Source: Flavobacterium sp. SCGC AAA160-P02 (lineage in GTDB: Bacteria > Bacteroidota > Bacteroidia > Flavobacteriales > Flavobacteriaceae). Taken from it: a stretch of DNA of 64,000 nucleotides. This document shows positions 20,847 through 30,168 of the stretch, one piece after another. A program made the position numbers and the translations under genes. The stretch spans positions 1 to 64,000 of the forward strand of contig KB911157.1 of assembly GCA_000383355.1 (NCBI GenBank), given 5' to 3'. Position 1 is the stretch's first letter; the number at the start of each line of letters is the position of its first letter. The notes beneath the pieces were generated by a model that was given only the letters and a program-made list of their open reading frames with translations, had not been told where the DNA came from and did no database searches.

Positions 20847-21781
20847 AGAATTACATAACGATTTACGACATTAAAAATATTGAACAAACTATTAAAGAAG
20901 CGATTCAATTGAAAAAAAATCCATACCAATTTGAAAAGTTAGGGAATCATAAAACCCTAGTAATGCTTTTTTTTAACGCTAGTTTAAGAACTAGGTTGAG
21001 TACTGAAAAAGCAGCTAGAAACCTAGGAATGGACGTAATGGTTCTAACTATTAATGATACTTGGAATTTAGAGTATGAAGATGGAACTGTAATGAACCTC
21101 AATACAGCAGAACATATTAAAGAGGCAGCTTGTGTTATTTCTCAATATGCAGACATTATTGCGGTTAGAGCGTTCCCTTCACTCACAGATAAAGCAAAAG
21201 ATGAATCTGAATACGTATTAAACAGCTTTTTAAAATATGCCACAGTTCCAATTATAAATATGGAAAGTGCCACAGCACACCCATTACAGGCATTGTCTGA
21301 TGCTATTACTATTGAAGAATTAAAAGTAACATCAAGGCCAAAAGTAGTCTTGTCTTGGGCACCACATCCGAAAGCTTTACCTCAAGCTGTTGCCAATTCT
21401 TTTGTAAGTATGATGAAAGATCTAGATGTAGATTTTTCAATTAGTCATCCAGAAGGATATGAATTGAATACTGAACTTACCAAAGGTGTAGCTATTAACT
21501 ACCATCAAGAAGAAGCAATAAAAGAGGCAGATTTTGTGTATGTAAAGAATTGGAGCAGTTATAATACTTACGGTAAAGTATTAGATGTAACTGCTAATTG
21601 GATGCTAACTAAAGAGAAATTAGGAACTGCAAAATTTATGCACTGTTTGCCTGTAAGAAGAAATGTTGTTGTTGAAGATGCAGTATTAGATTGTGAAAAC
21701 TCTGTAGTAATTGAACAAGCAAATAATAGAACTTTTGCAGCTCAAATAGTTTTAAAAAAAATATTAAATGCGTTAAAATGA
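20843..21781 (+). CDS. argF': N-acetyl- or N-succinyl-ornithine carbamoyltransferase
   Basis: This 312-residue transcarbamylase has a carbamoyl-phosphate loop in FFNASLRTRLSTEKAARNLG, in place of the STRT-type motif of ordinary OTCases. HPLQALSDAITI and MHCLPVRRNVVVEDAV follow. These features place it in the acyl-ornithine branch (AOTCase of Xanthomonas, SOTCase of Bacteroides fragilis). It acts before deacylation by ArgE. Acetyl versus succinyl preference was not assigned. Start and stop overlap argD and argB (ATGA). Confidence 0.9.
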   Translation: MKNYITIYDIKNIEQTIKEAIQLKKNPYQFEKLGNHKTLVMLFFNASLRTRLSTEKAARNLGMDVMVLTINDTWNLEYEDGTVMNLNTAEHIKEAACVISQYADIIAVRAFPSLTDKAKDESEYVLNSFLKYATVPIINMESATAHPLQALSDAITIEELKVTSRPKVVLSWAPHPKALPQAVANSFVSMMKDLDVDFSISHPEGYELNTELTKGVAINYHQEEAIKEADFVYVKNWSSYNTYGKVLDVTANWMLTKEKLGTAKFMHCLPVRRNVVVEDAVLDCENSVVIEQANNRTFAAQIVLKKILNALK

Positions 21782-22552
21782 AAACATTAAAAGTTGTAAA
21801 AATAGGCGGTAATATTATAGATAATGACGTTGAATTAATCTCATTTTTGAAAGATTTTGCAAGCTTAAAAGGACCAAAAATTTTAGTTCATGGTGGTGGA
21901 AAATCTGCAACTAAGTTAGCTAATAAAATGAATATTCCTGTTCAAATGATAGATGGAAGAAGAGTTACAGATGCTGAAACTTTAGAGATTGTTACCATGG
22001 TATATGCAGGTAAAATTAATAAAAATATTGTGGCAATCTTACAAAGTTTTAACTGTAATTCTATAGGGTTTTCTGGAGCAGATGGGAATACAATTATTGC
22101 AAAAAAAAGACCAAAATTAACAATTGACTATGGTTTTGTTGGGGATGTAGTAAAGGTTAATATAAGTGTTGTTAATATATTGTTAAACAATGGTGTATCA
22201 AATATATTTTCTGCAATATCTCATGACGAAAAAGGACAATTATTAAACATAAATGCAGATACTATTGCTTCAGAATTAGCGATTGCTTTTTCTGAACTTT
22301 ATACAGTACAACTGTATTACTGTTTTGAAAAAAAAAGGTGTCTTAAAAAATATAGATAACAATGACTCTGTGATTGAAAAAATAAATCAGGTAAGCTATC
22401 AAGAATTAAAGAGTTCAGGAATTATAAATGAAGGAATGATTCCAAAATTAGATAATTGTTTTTATGCTTTAGAAAAGAATGTTTCAAAAGTGTGTATCGG
22501 AAAGTCTGACATGCTTTTTAATAAAGAATTTAGATGTACAACAATTCAATAA
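21778..22552 (+). pseudogene. argB: Acetylglutamate kinase, interrupted by a +1 frameshift
   Basis: The protein should phosphorylate N-acyl-glutamate. The frame starts KVVKIGGNIIDND with the glycine loop LVHGGGKSATKLANKM, but ends early at 22359. The missing C-terminus (SSGIINEGMIPKLDNC, then SKVCIGKSDMLF) is in the next frame, up to 22552. The break falls in a run of nine As (22328-22336). Removing one A gives Phe-Glu-Lys-Lys-Gly-Val-Leu and a normal 257-residue ArgB. Either the sequence has a homopolymer error, or the gene is inactive, or it is rescued by slippage. The other frame contains no stop problem, so decay seems recent. Confidence 0.9.
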
Positions 22553-22554
22553 AA

Positions 22555-23619
22555 ATGAGAATAGAAAAGCTAACAATTGATGCTATTGCATTACTCAAAA
22601 ATTTAATAGAAACACCGTCGTTTTCATCTGAAGAACAGAACACGGCTTTACTTATAGAATCTTGGTTTCAAGAATATAAAATAGCATATCAAAGAACGCA
22701 CAACAATGTGTGGGCAGTCAATAAATATTTTGATGAAAGCAAACCAACATTTTTATTGAATTCTCATCATGATACTGTTCAACCCAATAAAGCATATACT
22801 AAAGATCCTTTCAAAGCCATCGTTGAAAACGGAAAATTATATGGGTTAGGAAGTAATGATGCTGGTGGTTGTTTGGTTTCATTATTAGCAACATTTACCT
22901 ATTTCTACCATCATAAGAATTTAAAATACAATTTGGTAGTTGTTGCTTCTGCTGAGGAGGAGAGTAGTGGTAAAAACGGATTAAACAGTATGTTGTCTAT
23001 TATTCCAGAAGTTGCTGTTGCAATTGTTGGAGAACCCACCTTAATGCAATTAGCCATTGCAGAAAAAGGGTTGGTGGTTTTTGATGCAAAAGTTAGTGGA
23101 ACTCCAAGTCATGCAGCACATCTAAATGATGATAACGCTATTTACAATACCATAGATGTTTTACAATGGTTTGAGAGCTTTCAATTTAAAAAGACTTCCA
23201 AAAGTTTGGGTGATGTAAAAATGACTGTTACTCAAATGAACGCAGGTAAGCAACATAATGCCATTCCAGCAGAAGTTGAGTTGGTGATAGATGTTCGCGT
23301 AAATGATCTATATAGCAACCAAAAAATTGCAGAGATTCTAGAAAAAGAATCGCCATGCACAACCATAACTCCCAGAAGCTTACGATTAAATTCATCTTGC
23401 ATTCCAGTTGAGCACGAATTGGTGAAAGCAGGAATTGCTTTGGGAAGAAAAACCTATGGGTCTCCAACATTATCAGATCAATCTGTATTAGACTGTCCTT
23501 CCTTAAAATTAGGTCCTGGAGATAGTACACGCTCTCATACGGCAGATGAATTTATTTATTTACAAGAAATTGAACAAGGAATAGAGTTGTACATAAAGAT
23601 ATTAGAACAAATACTATAA
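22555..23619 (+). CDS. argE: N-acyl-ornithine or N-acyl-citrulline deacylase (M20 family)
   Basis: This M20 metallopeptidase of about 354 residues removes the acyl group late in the pathway. Zinc-site motifs are LNSHHDTVQPN, GLGSNDAGG, the catalytic glutamate in ASAEEESSGKNG, and VGEPT. The ATG at 22555, two bases after the argB stop, is chosen. An in-frame ATG at 22534 would overlap argB and add seven residues with no family resemblance. With an acyl-ornithine transcarbamylase upstream, the natural substrate is probably N-acyl-citrulline. Confidence 0.9.
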   Translation: MRIEKLTIDAIALLKNLIETPSFSSEEQNTALLIESWFQEYKIAYQRTHNNVWAVNKYFDESKPTFLLNSHHDTVQPNKAYTKDPFKAIVENGKLYGLGSNDAGGCLVSLLATFTYFYHHKNLKYNLVVVASAEEESSGKNGLNSMLSIIPEVAVAIVGEPTLMQLAIAEKGLVVFDAKVSGTPSHAAHLNDDNAIYNTIDVLQWFESFQFKKTSKSLGDVKMTVTQMNAGKQHNAIPAEVELVIDVRVNDLYSNQKIAEILEKESPCTTITPRSLRLNSSCIPVEHELVKAGIALGRKTYGSPTLSDQSVLDCPSLKLGPGDSTRSHTADEFIYLQEIEQGIELYIKILEQIL

Positions 23620-23706
23620 AAATAGAGATAAGAGAGAAGTCTTGTTTTTTAGCAAAGTAATCTAATCTCTTGCCTTTGAATTTTAAGAATTAAAAAATTA
23701 TAAGAA

Positions 23707-24996
23707 ATGAAACTTTGGGATAAAGGCATAAAAATAGACCAGCTAATAGAGCAATTTACAGTAGGGAATGACAGAGAAATAGACATTCATATTGCAAAAT
23801 ATGATGTACAAGCTTCAGTAGCGCACGCCAAAATGTTAGCTTCTATTGGAATTATTACTTCAGAAGAATTACAGCTACTAGAAAAAGGATTATCAATTTT
23901 AGCTAAACAAATTCAAGAAGGAAGCTTTGTCATTGAAGCTCAATTTGAAGATGTGCATTCTAAGATAGAATTTGAACTAACAAGTATGTTTGGAGAAGTT
24001 GGTAAGAAAATTCATACTGCAAGATCAAGAAATGATCAAGTATTAGTTGCATTACAGTTGTATTATAAAGAGCAATTAAGCACTATTAAAGAGCTTACAG
24101 GTACCTTCTTTGATACATTACTAGAACTCGCGGAAATTCACAAAAGTTCTTTATTGCCAGGCTATACACATTTGCAAGTAGCTATGCCTTCTTCTTTTGG
24201 TTTGTGGTTTTCTTCTTATGCAGAATTACTTATAGACGATGTTTATGTGCTTGATGCAGCCTTTAAAACAGTAAACCAAAATCCTCTTGGCTCTGCAGCA
24301 GGTTATGGAAGTTCATTTCCTGTAGATAGAGAATTTACAACTAAAGAGCTTGGTTTTGAAACACTTAAGTTTAACGTGGTTGCTGCTCAAATGGGTAGAG
24401 GGAAAAATGAGAGAACAATTGCGGCTGCTTTAGGTAGTTTAGCAAATACCCTGTCTAGATTTGCGATGGATATTTGCTTGTATATGAGTCAAAATTTCGA
24501 TTTTATTGCTTTTCCAGATACATTAATAACCGGAAGTAGTATTATGCCACATAAAAAGAATCCAGATGTATTTGAATTGATACGTGGAAAATCTAATAAA
24601 ATTCAGGCATTGCAAATAGAAATGATTCTAATTACTAATAATTTGCCGAGTGGCTATCATAGAGATTTTCAACTATTAAAAGAAAATATGATCTCAGCCC
24701 TCGAAGAAATGAAGACTGTCTTGGAAATTTTTAATTACTCAATTCAGCAAATTCAAGTAAAGAAAATTAATTTACAGGATGAAAAATACAAACATTTGAG
24801 TACCGTAGATTCCATTAATAATTTAGTTATGGACGGACTGTCTTTTAGAGAAGCCTATCAGCAAATAGGAGCTACAGTAACAAACGGAACCTATGAAGCC
24901 ACTAATACAAAGCAACATACGCATATTGGGAGTATTCATAATTTAAGTTTAGATAAGATTAGAGAAAAATTTCCTAAGGGAAAGTCAATTTTGTAG
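23707..24996 (+). CDS. argH: Argininosuccinate lyase
   Basis: This 429-residue lyase gives arginine and fumarate. Signatures are the N-terminal MKLWDKG, EDVHSKIEFEL, HTARSRNDQVLVALQLYY, GYTHLQVAMPSS, and the superfamily motif SSIMPHKKNPD with its catalytic serine. The length is close to the usual 425-460 residues. It lies 87 bp after argE and ends the cluster. Confidence 0.96.
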   Translation: MKLWDKGIKIDQLIEQFTVGNDREIDIHIAKYDVQASVAHAKMLASIGIITSEELQLLEKGLSILAKQIQEGSFVIEAQFEDVHSKIEFELTSMFGEVGKKIHTARSRNDQVLVALQLYYKEQLSTIKELTGTFFDTLLELAEIHKSSLLPGYTHLQVAMPSSFGLWFSSYAELLIDDVYVLDAAFKTVNQNPLGSAAGYGSSFPVDREFTTKELGFETLKFNVVAAQMGRGKNERTIAAALGSLANTLSRFAMDICLYMSQNFDFIAFPDTLITGSSIMPHKKNPDVFELIRGKSNKIQALQIEMILITNNLPSGYHRDFQLLKENMISALEEMKTVLEIFNYSIQQIQVKKINLQDEKYKHLSTVDSINNLVMDGLSFREAYQQIGATVTNGTYEATNTKQHTHIGSIHNLSLDKIREKFPKGKSIL

Positions 24997-25000
24997 TTTT

Positions 25001-25029
25001 AAAAAAACAGGTCCTAGAATCGTTTTTTT
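25001..25029 (+). terminator. Weak terminator after argH
   Basis: AAAAAAAC (25001-25008) can pair with GTTTTTTT (25022-25029) around a 13-nt loop, followed by more T. The stem is almost all A:U, so it is a possible rather than convincing terminator. Confidence 0.35.
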
Positions 25030-25113
25030 TTAGAATTTAAAAACTTGATTTTCATCTATTTAAATTTAGTAAATAAAATAGGCAAGGTGACTGTCTATTT
25101 CAAGTATTATGAA

Positions 25114-25121
25114 TAGATTTG
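25114..25121 (+). promoter_or_regulatory. -7 promoter box of the J-domain/KTSC gene
   Basis: TAGATTTG matches TAnnTTTG exactly, 24 bp upstream of the start codon at 25146. Confidence 0.5.
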
Positions 25122-25145
25122 CGCTCAATTTGAAAAATAGTACAA

Positions 25146-25592
25146 ATGAAGCGTATCAAAGAATATAAAAAACTGTTTAAAGTAGAAGGAGCTATAGACT
25201 TGAAGGAATTAAAAACAACCTATAGAGGACTTGTAAAAGAATGGCATCCAGATAAGTTTCAAGAAGAAGAAAAAAAGAAAGAAGCTGGCGAGATAAGTTT
25301 AAAAATTATTGATGGATATCATTTTTTGGTAAGCATCGCACCAGAAACCAAAGCGGCAAATTTAGAAGACTACAAAGCTACTATTACAGCCTCTAGAGTA
25401 GATGATTTTCATCACAAAAGTATGTTGATGGAAGTTACCTTTACCGATGGGAACACCTATGAATATTTTGGTGTAAATAAAATTTTGTTCAATAAATTTG
25501 TGAATAGTAAATCTATTAACAATTTTGGTAAAAGAAATATTTTCAATTCTTTCTTATATAGAAAGTCTAAAAAAGCTGCTGTAACTGTTTAA
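25146..25592 (+). CDS. Small J-domain plus KTSC-domain protein
   Basis: This 148-residue protein has an N-terminal J-like domain (about 1-65) with the HPD tripeptide in LVKEWHPDKFQEEE, so it could stimulate a DnaK-type chaperone. The C-terminal half (about 78-140) resembles the KTSC family (VDDFHHKSMLMEVTFTDGNTYEYFGVN), a small domain of unknown function often found on lysyl-tRNA synthetases and alone. It lacks the Gly/Phe and zinc regions of DnaJ, so it is a specialised co-chaperone or adaptor at most. It is monocistronic and convergent with leuB. Confidence 0.75.
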   Translation: MKRIKEYKKLFKVEGAIDLKELKTTYRGLVKEWHPDKFQEEEKKKEAGEISLKIIDGYHFLVSIAPETKAANLEDYKATITASRVDDFHHKSMLMEVTFTDGNTYEYFGVNKILFNKFVNSKSINNFGKRNIFNSFLYRKSKKAAVTV

Positions 25593-25609
25593 TAAAAATA
25601 ATAACTAAT

Positions 25610-25647
25610 AAAAAAGGGAAAAGAGCTTTGGCTCTTTTCCCTTTTTT
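25610..25647. terminator. Bidirectional terminator between KTSC gene and leuB
   Basis: A perfect 17-bp stem (25610-25626 with 25631-25647) surrounds the loop TTTG. It carries six As on one side and six Ts on the other, so it works in both directions. It serves the convergent genes ending at 25592 and 25666. Confidence 0.93.
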
Positions 25648-25665
25648 ATTGAATAAACTTTATGT

Positions 25666-26784
25666 TTAAATAATGGTTGATTGACCCAAGTGCATGTTTG
25701 TAAAATTAACATTAGTATCATTAGGGTTGTTTATGAAATCTTCAATAAAATCGCCAACTTTAGAAGTAGAGACCATGTCTGTTTTTGTATTTAAATCTGG
25801 TGTTGTAATTTCTAACTTTAAAGATTTATCTACAGCTTTTCTAATTAAAGCAGCTTCTTCTTGTAGTTGAAAATGATCTAACAACATAGCAGCAGATAAA
25901 ATTGAAGCAATCGGATTGGCAATTCCTTTGCCTGTTGCTTGAGGATAAGATCCGTGAATAGGTTCAAATAAGGCATATTTTTTACCTATAGAAGCCGAAG
26001 CTAATAAGCCTATAGATCCTCCAATAACACTTGCTTCATCACTAATAATATCTCCAAACATGTTTTCTGTAAGAATTACATCAAACTGTTTTGGGTTTAA
26101 AATCATTTGCATGGCTGCATTGTCTACAAATAAGAAATCTAATGCAATAGTTGGGTATTCTTTGGCAACCTCTCCAACTACTTTACGCCACAACCTAGAG
26201 CTTTCTAAAACATTTGCTTTATCTATAAGGGTTACTTTTTTATCTCTGTTTAGAGCAGCTTTAAAAGCTAAATGTGCTATTCTTTCAATTTCAAACCTAC
26301 TGTATTGGCATAAATCTGAAGCAGTATTTCCATCTTCACTCAGATTTTTTTCACCAAAGTAAATTCCACCTGTTAATTCTCTGTAAATGCTGATATCTGT
26401 TCCCGAAATAATTTCTTTTTTTAACGGAGATTTATCAATAAGTGCTTCATAAGCTTTTACTGGACGAATGTTGGCAAACAATCCTAATGACTTTCTTAGT
26501 TTTAGCAATCCTTGTTCTGGTCTTACTTTAGCAGATGGGTCATTGTCATATTTTGGATGCCCTATAGAGCCAAATAAAATGGCGTCTGTAGCCATGCACA
26601 ATTCTAATGTTTTGTCTGGCAAAGGGTTTCCAGTTATATCAATGGCTATGGCACCAACACTGGCTTCTTTGAAAATGAATGTGTGATCAAATTCAGAAGC
26701 GATCGCTTTTAAAACTTTTACAGCTTCGTTGGTTACTTCAGGTCCAATTCCATCTCCGGGTAATACTGCTATATTTAATTTCAT
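25666..26784 (-). CDS. leuB: 3-Isopropylmalate dehydrogenase
   Basis: This 372-residue NAD-dependent enzyme makes the keto acid precursor of leucine. It starts LNIAVLPGDGIGPEV. It has RPEQGLLKLRKSLGLFANIRP, the tyrosine-containing REL-TGGIYFG region, and the metal-binding DIISDEASVIGGSIGLLASAS. The E-P-I-HGS motif is in FEPIHGSYPQATGKG. It is the last gene of leuA-leuC-leuD-leuB, 46 bp after leuD, and ends at a bidirectional terminator. Confidence 0.96.
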   Translation of the reverse strand: MKLNIAVLPGDGIGPEVTNEAVKVLKAIASEFDHTFIFKEASVGAIAIDITGNPLPDKTLELCMATDAILFGSIGHPKYDNDPSAKVRPEQGLLKLRKSLGLFANIRPVKAYEALIDKSPLKKEIISGTDISIYRELTGGIYFGEKNLSEDGNTASDLCQYSRFEIERIAHLAFKAALNRDKKVTLIDKANVLESSRLWRKVVGEVAKEYPTIALDFLFVDNAAMQMILNPKQFDVILTENMFGDIISDEASVIGGSIGLLASASIGKKYALFEPIHGSYPQATGKGIANPIASILSAAMLLDHFQLQEEAALIRKAVDKSLKLEITTPDLNTKTDMVSTSKVGDFIEDFINNPNDTNVNFTNMHLGQSTII

Positions 26785-26830
26785 TTTTTTAGTTGTTCCG
26801 GTTAAAAACGGAAATATAATATTTTTAAAT

Positions 26831-27427
26831 TTATTTTAATTGTATTCTTTGTGCTTCAAAAGCCTCAATCATTTCTTTTTTACTTAAAAGATAATCAATA
26901 TCATCATAGCCATTAATCATACATGTTTTTTTGTATGAGTCAATTTCAAAACTTTCAGAAATACTTTTTTCTAAAAGTGAGATTGTTTGATTTTCTAGAT
27001 CGACTTCAATTTCAGTTGCTGGATTATCCTGAACAGATTTCATCAAAACAGCTAAAAAAGTAGGTGATACCTGTAAAGGTAATAGCCCGTTGTTTAATGC
27101 ATTTCCTTTAAAGATATCTGCAAAAAAACTAGAAACAATTACTTTAAAACCGTATCCAACAAGAGCCCATGCTGCATGTTCTCTACTAGAACCACATCCA
27201 AAATTATCTCCTGCTATTAAAATATTTCCTGAGTAGGAAGTATTGTTTAATGAGAATTCAGTGTTTAACTCTCCATTCTTATCAAATCTCCAATCTCTAA
27301 ACACATTATCTCCAAACCCTTTTTTATCGGTAGCCTTTAAAAAACGAGCTGGAATAATTTGATCTGTATCAACATTTTCTATAGCTAACGGAATTGCCTT
27401 CGATGTTATTTTTATAAACTTTTCCAT
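26831..27427 (-). CDS. leuD: 3-Isopropylmalate dehydratase, small subunit
   Basis: This 198-residue swivelling-domain subunit of isopropylmalate isomerase has the family motifs [30 protein letters not shown] and [10 protein letters not shown]. The length is normal. Its ATG overlaps the leuC stop by one base (27427), so the two subunits are probably translated together. Confidence 0.96.
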   Translation of the reverse strand: MEKFIKITSKAIPLAIENVDTDQIIPARFLKATDKKGFGDNVFRDWRFDKNGELNTEFSLNNTSYSGNILIAGDNFGCGSSREHAAWALVGYGFKVIVSSFFADIFKGNALNNGLLPLQVSPTFLAVLMKSVQDNPATEIEVDLENQTISLLEKSISESFEIDSYKKTCMINGYDDIDYLLSKKEMIEAFEAQRIQLK

Positions 27428-28809
27428 TAACTTAATTGTTTAGTAATATCAATAATTTTTCCTTCAATAGCTGTAGCTGCAGCAACCAAAGGACTAGCTA
27501 AAATAGTTCTAGATCCTTGTCCTTGTCTGCCTTCAAAGTTTCTGTTAGAAGTAGAAACACAATATTCACCTTTGGGTATTTTATCATCATTCATTGCTAA
27601 ACAAGCAGAGCAACCTGGCTGTCTTAGCTCAAAACCCGCTTCAACAAAAATATCTTTTAATCCCTCTTTAATAATTTGAGTTTCTACCTGTTTACTTCCA
27701 GGAACTAACCAGGCGGTTACATTAGTGGCTTTTTGCTTCCCTTTAATATAGTTGGCAGCAACTCTAAAATCTTCAATTCTAGAATTGGTACAACTTCCTA
27801 TAAACACATAATTTATAGGCTGATTAATTAAAGAAGCTCCTGCTTCAAAATTCATATATTCCAATGATTTTTTGAAAGAAGCATTTTGGTGTACAGGAAT
27901 AGTTTCTGTAATTTTAATTCCCATTCCAGGATTTGTTCCATAAGTAAGCATTGGCCCAATATCTTCTGCATTAAAAGTATATTCTTGATCAAAAACGGCA
28001 TCATTATCTGAAGGTAATGTATTCCAGTAGGCTACTTTTTCATCAAATTCAATTCCTTTAGGAGCAAATTTTCTTCCCTTAATATAGTCGTAAGTAGTTT
28101 GATCTGGAGCTATCATTCCTCCACGTGCACCCATTTCTATACTCATATTGCAAACAGTCATTCTTCCTTCCATGCTCATGTCTTTAAAAACATCTCCAGC
28201 ATATTCACAAAAATACCCAGTCCCAGAATTGGTGCCAAGTTTAGAAATTATGTATAGAATAACGTCTTTTGGAAGCACTCCTTTACTAAGCTTTCCATGA
28301 ACGGTTACTCGTAAACTTTTGGGTTTTGTAAGTAACAGACACTGGCTAGCAAACACTTGTGCTACCTGACTGGTTCCAATTCCAAAAGCAATGGCACCAA
28401 AAGCACCATGAGTAGAGGTGTGGCTATCTCCACATACCATAGTCATTCCTGGCTGTGTAATTCCTAACTCTGGAGCCATTACATGAACTATTCCATTGTA
28501 TTGATGTCCTAATTCGTATAGCGTAATATTATTATCTGCACAGTTTGTGGTAAGTTGTTCTAATTGATTTCTAGACAAATCATCTTTTATTGGTAAATGT
28601 TGGTCTATAGTTGGTGTGTTGTGGTCTGCAGTTGCCACTATTTGATTGGGTCTAAAAACAGGAATTGATCTTTCTTTTAGCTCATTAAAAGCTTGTGGAC
28701 TGGTAACTTCATGTATTAAATGCTTGTCTATATATAAAACTTGTGGTCCGTTTTTGATAGTGTCAATAACATGTTGATCCCATATTTTATCGAAAAGTGT
28801 TTTGCTCAT
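27427..28809 (-). CDS. leuC: 3-Isopropylmalate dehydratase, large subunit
   Basis: This 460-residue aconitase-family subunit has the 4Fe-4S cysteines in [14 protein letters not shown] and [11 protein letters not shown], plus the substrate motif [16 protein letters not shown]. It isomerises 2- to 3-isopropylmalate together with LeuD. It lies 35 bp downstream of leuA and is intact, although leuA is frameshifted. Confidence 0.97.
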   Translation of the reverse strand: MSKTLFDKIWDQHVIDTIKNGPQVLYIDKHLIHEVTSPQAFNELKERSIPVFRPNQIVATADHNTPTIDQHLPIKDDLSRNQLEQLTTNCADNNITLYELGHQYNGIVHVMAPELGITQPGMTMVCGDSHTSTHGAFGAIAFGIGTSQVAQVFASQCLLLTKPKSLRVTVHGKLSKGVLPKDVILYIISKLGTNSGTGYFCEYAGDVFKDMSMEGRMTVCNMSIEMGARGGMIAPDQTTYDYIKGRKFAPKGIEFDEKVAYWNTLPSDNDAVFDQEYTFNAEDIGPMLTYGTNPGMGIKITETIPVHQNASFKKSLEYMNFEAGASLINQPINYVFIGSCTNSRIEDFRVAANYIKGKQKATNVTAWLVPGSKQVETQIIKEGLKDIFVEAGFELRQPGCSACLAMNDDKIPKGEYCVSTSNRNFEGRQGQGSRTILASPLVAAATAIEGKIIDITKQLS

Positions 28810-28844
28810 AGTGTGTTTCTCCGAGAAGTAGGTTTATTTTTTAA

Positions 28845-30021
28845 TTATGCTGATAAAATTTGCTTTGAGATACTACTTGAAGCTATAATTTGATGAATGT
28901 CTTCATCATTTACTTCTTTCTTTTGATCTGCAAAACTTAAAAAGCTAGCATACACGATATCTAACTGTAGCTTTGTTAATTCATAGCCTACAATTTTAGC
29001 CCTGTAAGCTAAGGCTGCTCTTCCGCTTCTGGCTGTCAAAACAATGGCAGATTCTGTAACTCCTACATCTTTAGGATCTATAATTTCATAGGTTTCACGA
29101 TTCTTAATTACACCATCTTGATGAATTCCAGAACTGTGAGCAAAAGCATTGGCTCCAACGATGGCCTTATTTGGTTGGGTATAAACCCCCATGCTTTCAC
29201 TAACAAGCTGACTAATACCATACAAGTGTTTCGTATTGATGTTAGTATCTAAATTTAAGTATGGATGTTGTTTTAAAATCATAACCACTTCCTCTAAGGC
29301 TGTGTTTCCTGCACGTTCACCTATACCGTTAATTGTACACTCTATTTGACGTGCACCATTAATAATTCCTTCAATAGAATTGGCAGTTGCTAGTCCAAGA
29401 TCATTGTGACAATGACAAGAAAGAATTGCATGCTCTATTCCTTTTACATTTTCTTTTAGGTATTTTATTTTCGCACCGTATTCGCTTGGTAAACAATAGC
29501 CTGTAGTATCAGGAATATTTAAAACTGTTGCTCCTGCTTTGATGGCTTGTTCGCATACTCTTGCTAAAAACTCATTGTCTGTTCTTCCGGCATCTTCTGC
29601 ATAGAATTCTACATCTTCAACAAATGATTTTGCATATTTTACAGCTTCAAAAGCTCTGTGTAAAATATCATCTTTGTTAGAATTGAACTTATATTTTATG
29701 TGTGAGTCAGAGGTTCCAATACCAGTATGTATTCTTGGTTTTTTTTGCAAAACGTAGCGCTTCAGCTGCAACTTCAATATCTTTTTTTACAGCTCTAGTA
29801 AGCCCGCAAACAGTTGCATTTTTCACCATTTTTGAAATAGCTTCAACAGATTTAAAATCACCAGGACTAGAAACAGGGAAACCAGCTTCAATAACATCTA
29901 CACCTAAAATATCAAGCTGTTCTGCTATGATTAATTTTTGTTTTGTATCTAGCTTACATCCAGGCACTTGCTCTCCGTCTCGAAGAGTAGTATCAAAGAT
30001 TTGAATGGTAGTATCTGACAT
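28845..30021 (-). pseudogene. leuA: 2-Isopropylmalate synthase, interrupted by a +1 frameshift
   Basis: The enzyme commits 2-oxoisovalerate to leucine. The first 92 residues ([34 protein letters not shown]) are in one frame from 30021. The rest ([42 protein letters not shown]) is in another frame, to 28845. The frames meet at eight As in the coding strand (window 29739-29746). With seven As the protein is a normal 391-residue short LeuA without the C-terminal regulatory domain. As given, translation stops near residue 104 and leucine synthesis fails unless slippage restores it. Confidence 0.9.
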
Positions 30022-30090
30022 TTATTAAAATATATTTTTGTATTGCCTTACGAATTTATATTTTGGATAGCTCTTAGACATGTTTTAATT

Positions 30091-30126
30091 TCATATTATT
30101 ACGATGTTCAACAAGAGAAACAACAT
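30091..30126 (-). CDS. Possible leuA leader peptide (11 residues)
   Basis: On the minus strand, 70 nt before leuA, a short frame encodes MLFLLLNIVII: four Leu, three Ile and one Val in 11 residues. The position and composition suggest a leu leader peptide like those before ilvD and thrA. Unlike ilv, I see no good terminator between it and leuA, only A/T stems. AT-rich DNA also favours Leu and Ile codons by chance, so this is tentative. Confidence 0.4.
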   Translation of the reverse strand: MLFLLLNIVII

Positions 30127-30143
30127 TTAAAGTACTAATAATT

Positions 30144-30162
30144 AATAACTTAATAAGTTATT
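30144..30162. promoter_or_regulatory. Palindrome in the divergent leuA / 515-aa gene promoter region
   Basis: AATAACTTA and TAAGTTATT form a perfect 9-bp inverted repeat around a single central A. The divergent start codons (leu leader 30126, unknown gene 30169) are only 42 bp apart, so a protein bound here could control both. It is a candidate operator; no regulator is identified. Confidence 0.4.
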
Positions 30163-30168
30163 TTCAAT

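Noticed and set aside
22534..22554. Upstream ATG for argE at 22534
   Set aside because: It lies within the 3' end of argB in another frame and adds residues without family similarity; ATG 22555 fits better.
29702..30004. 100-codon plus-strand frame over leuA
   Set aside because: It is antisense to well-conserved leuA codons and explained by the frameshifted leuA.
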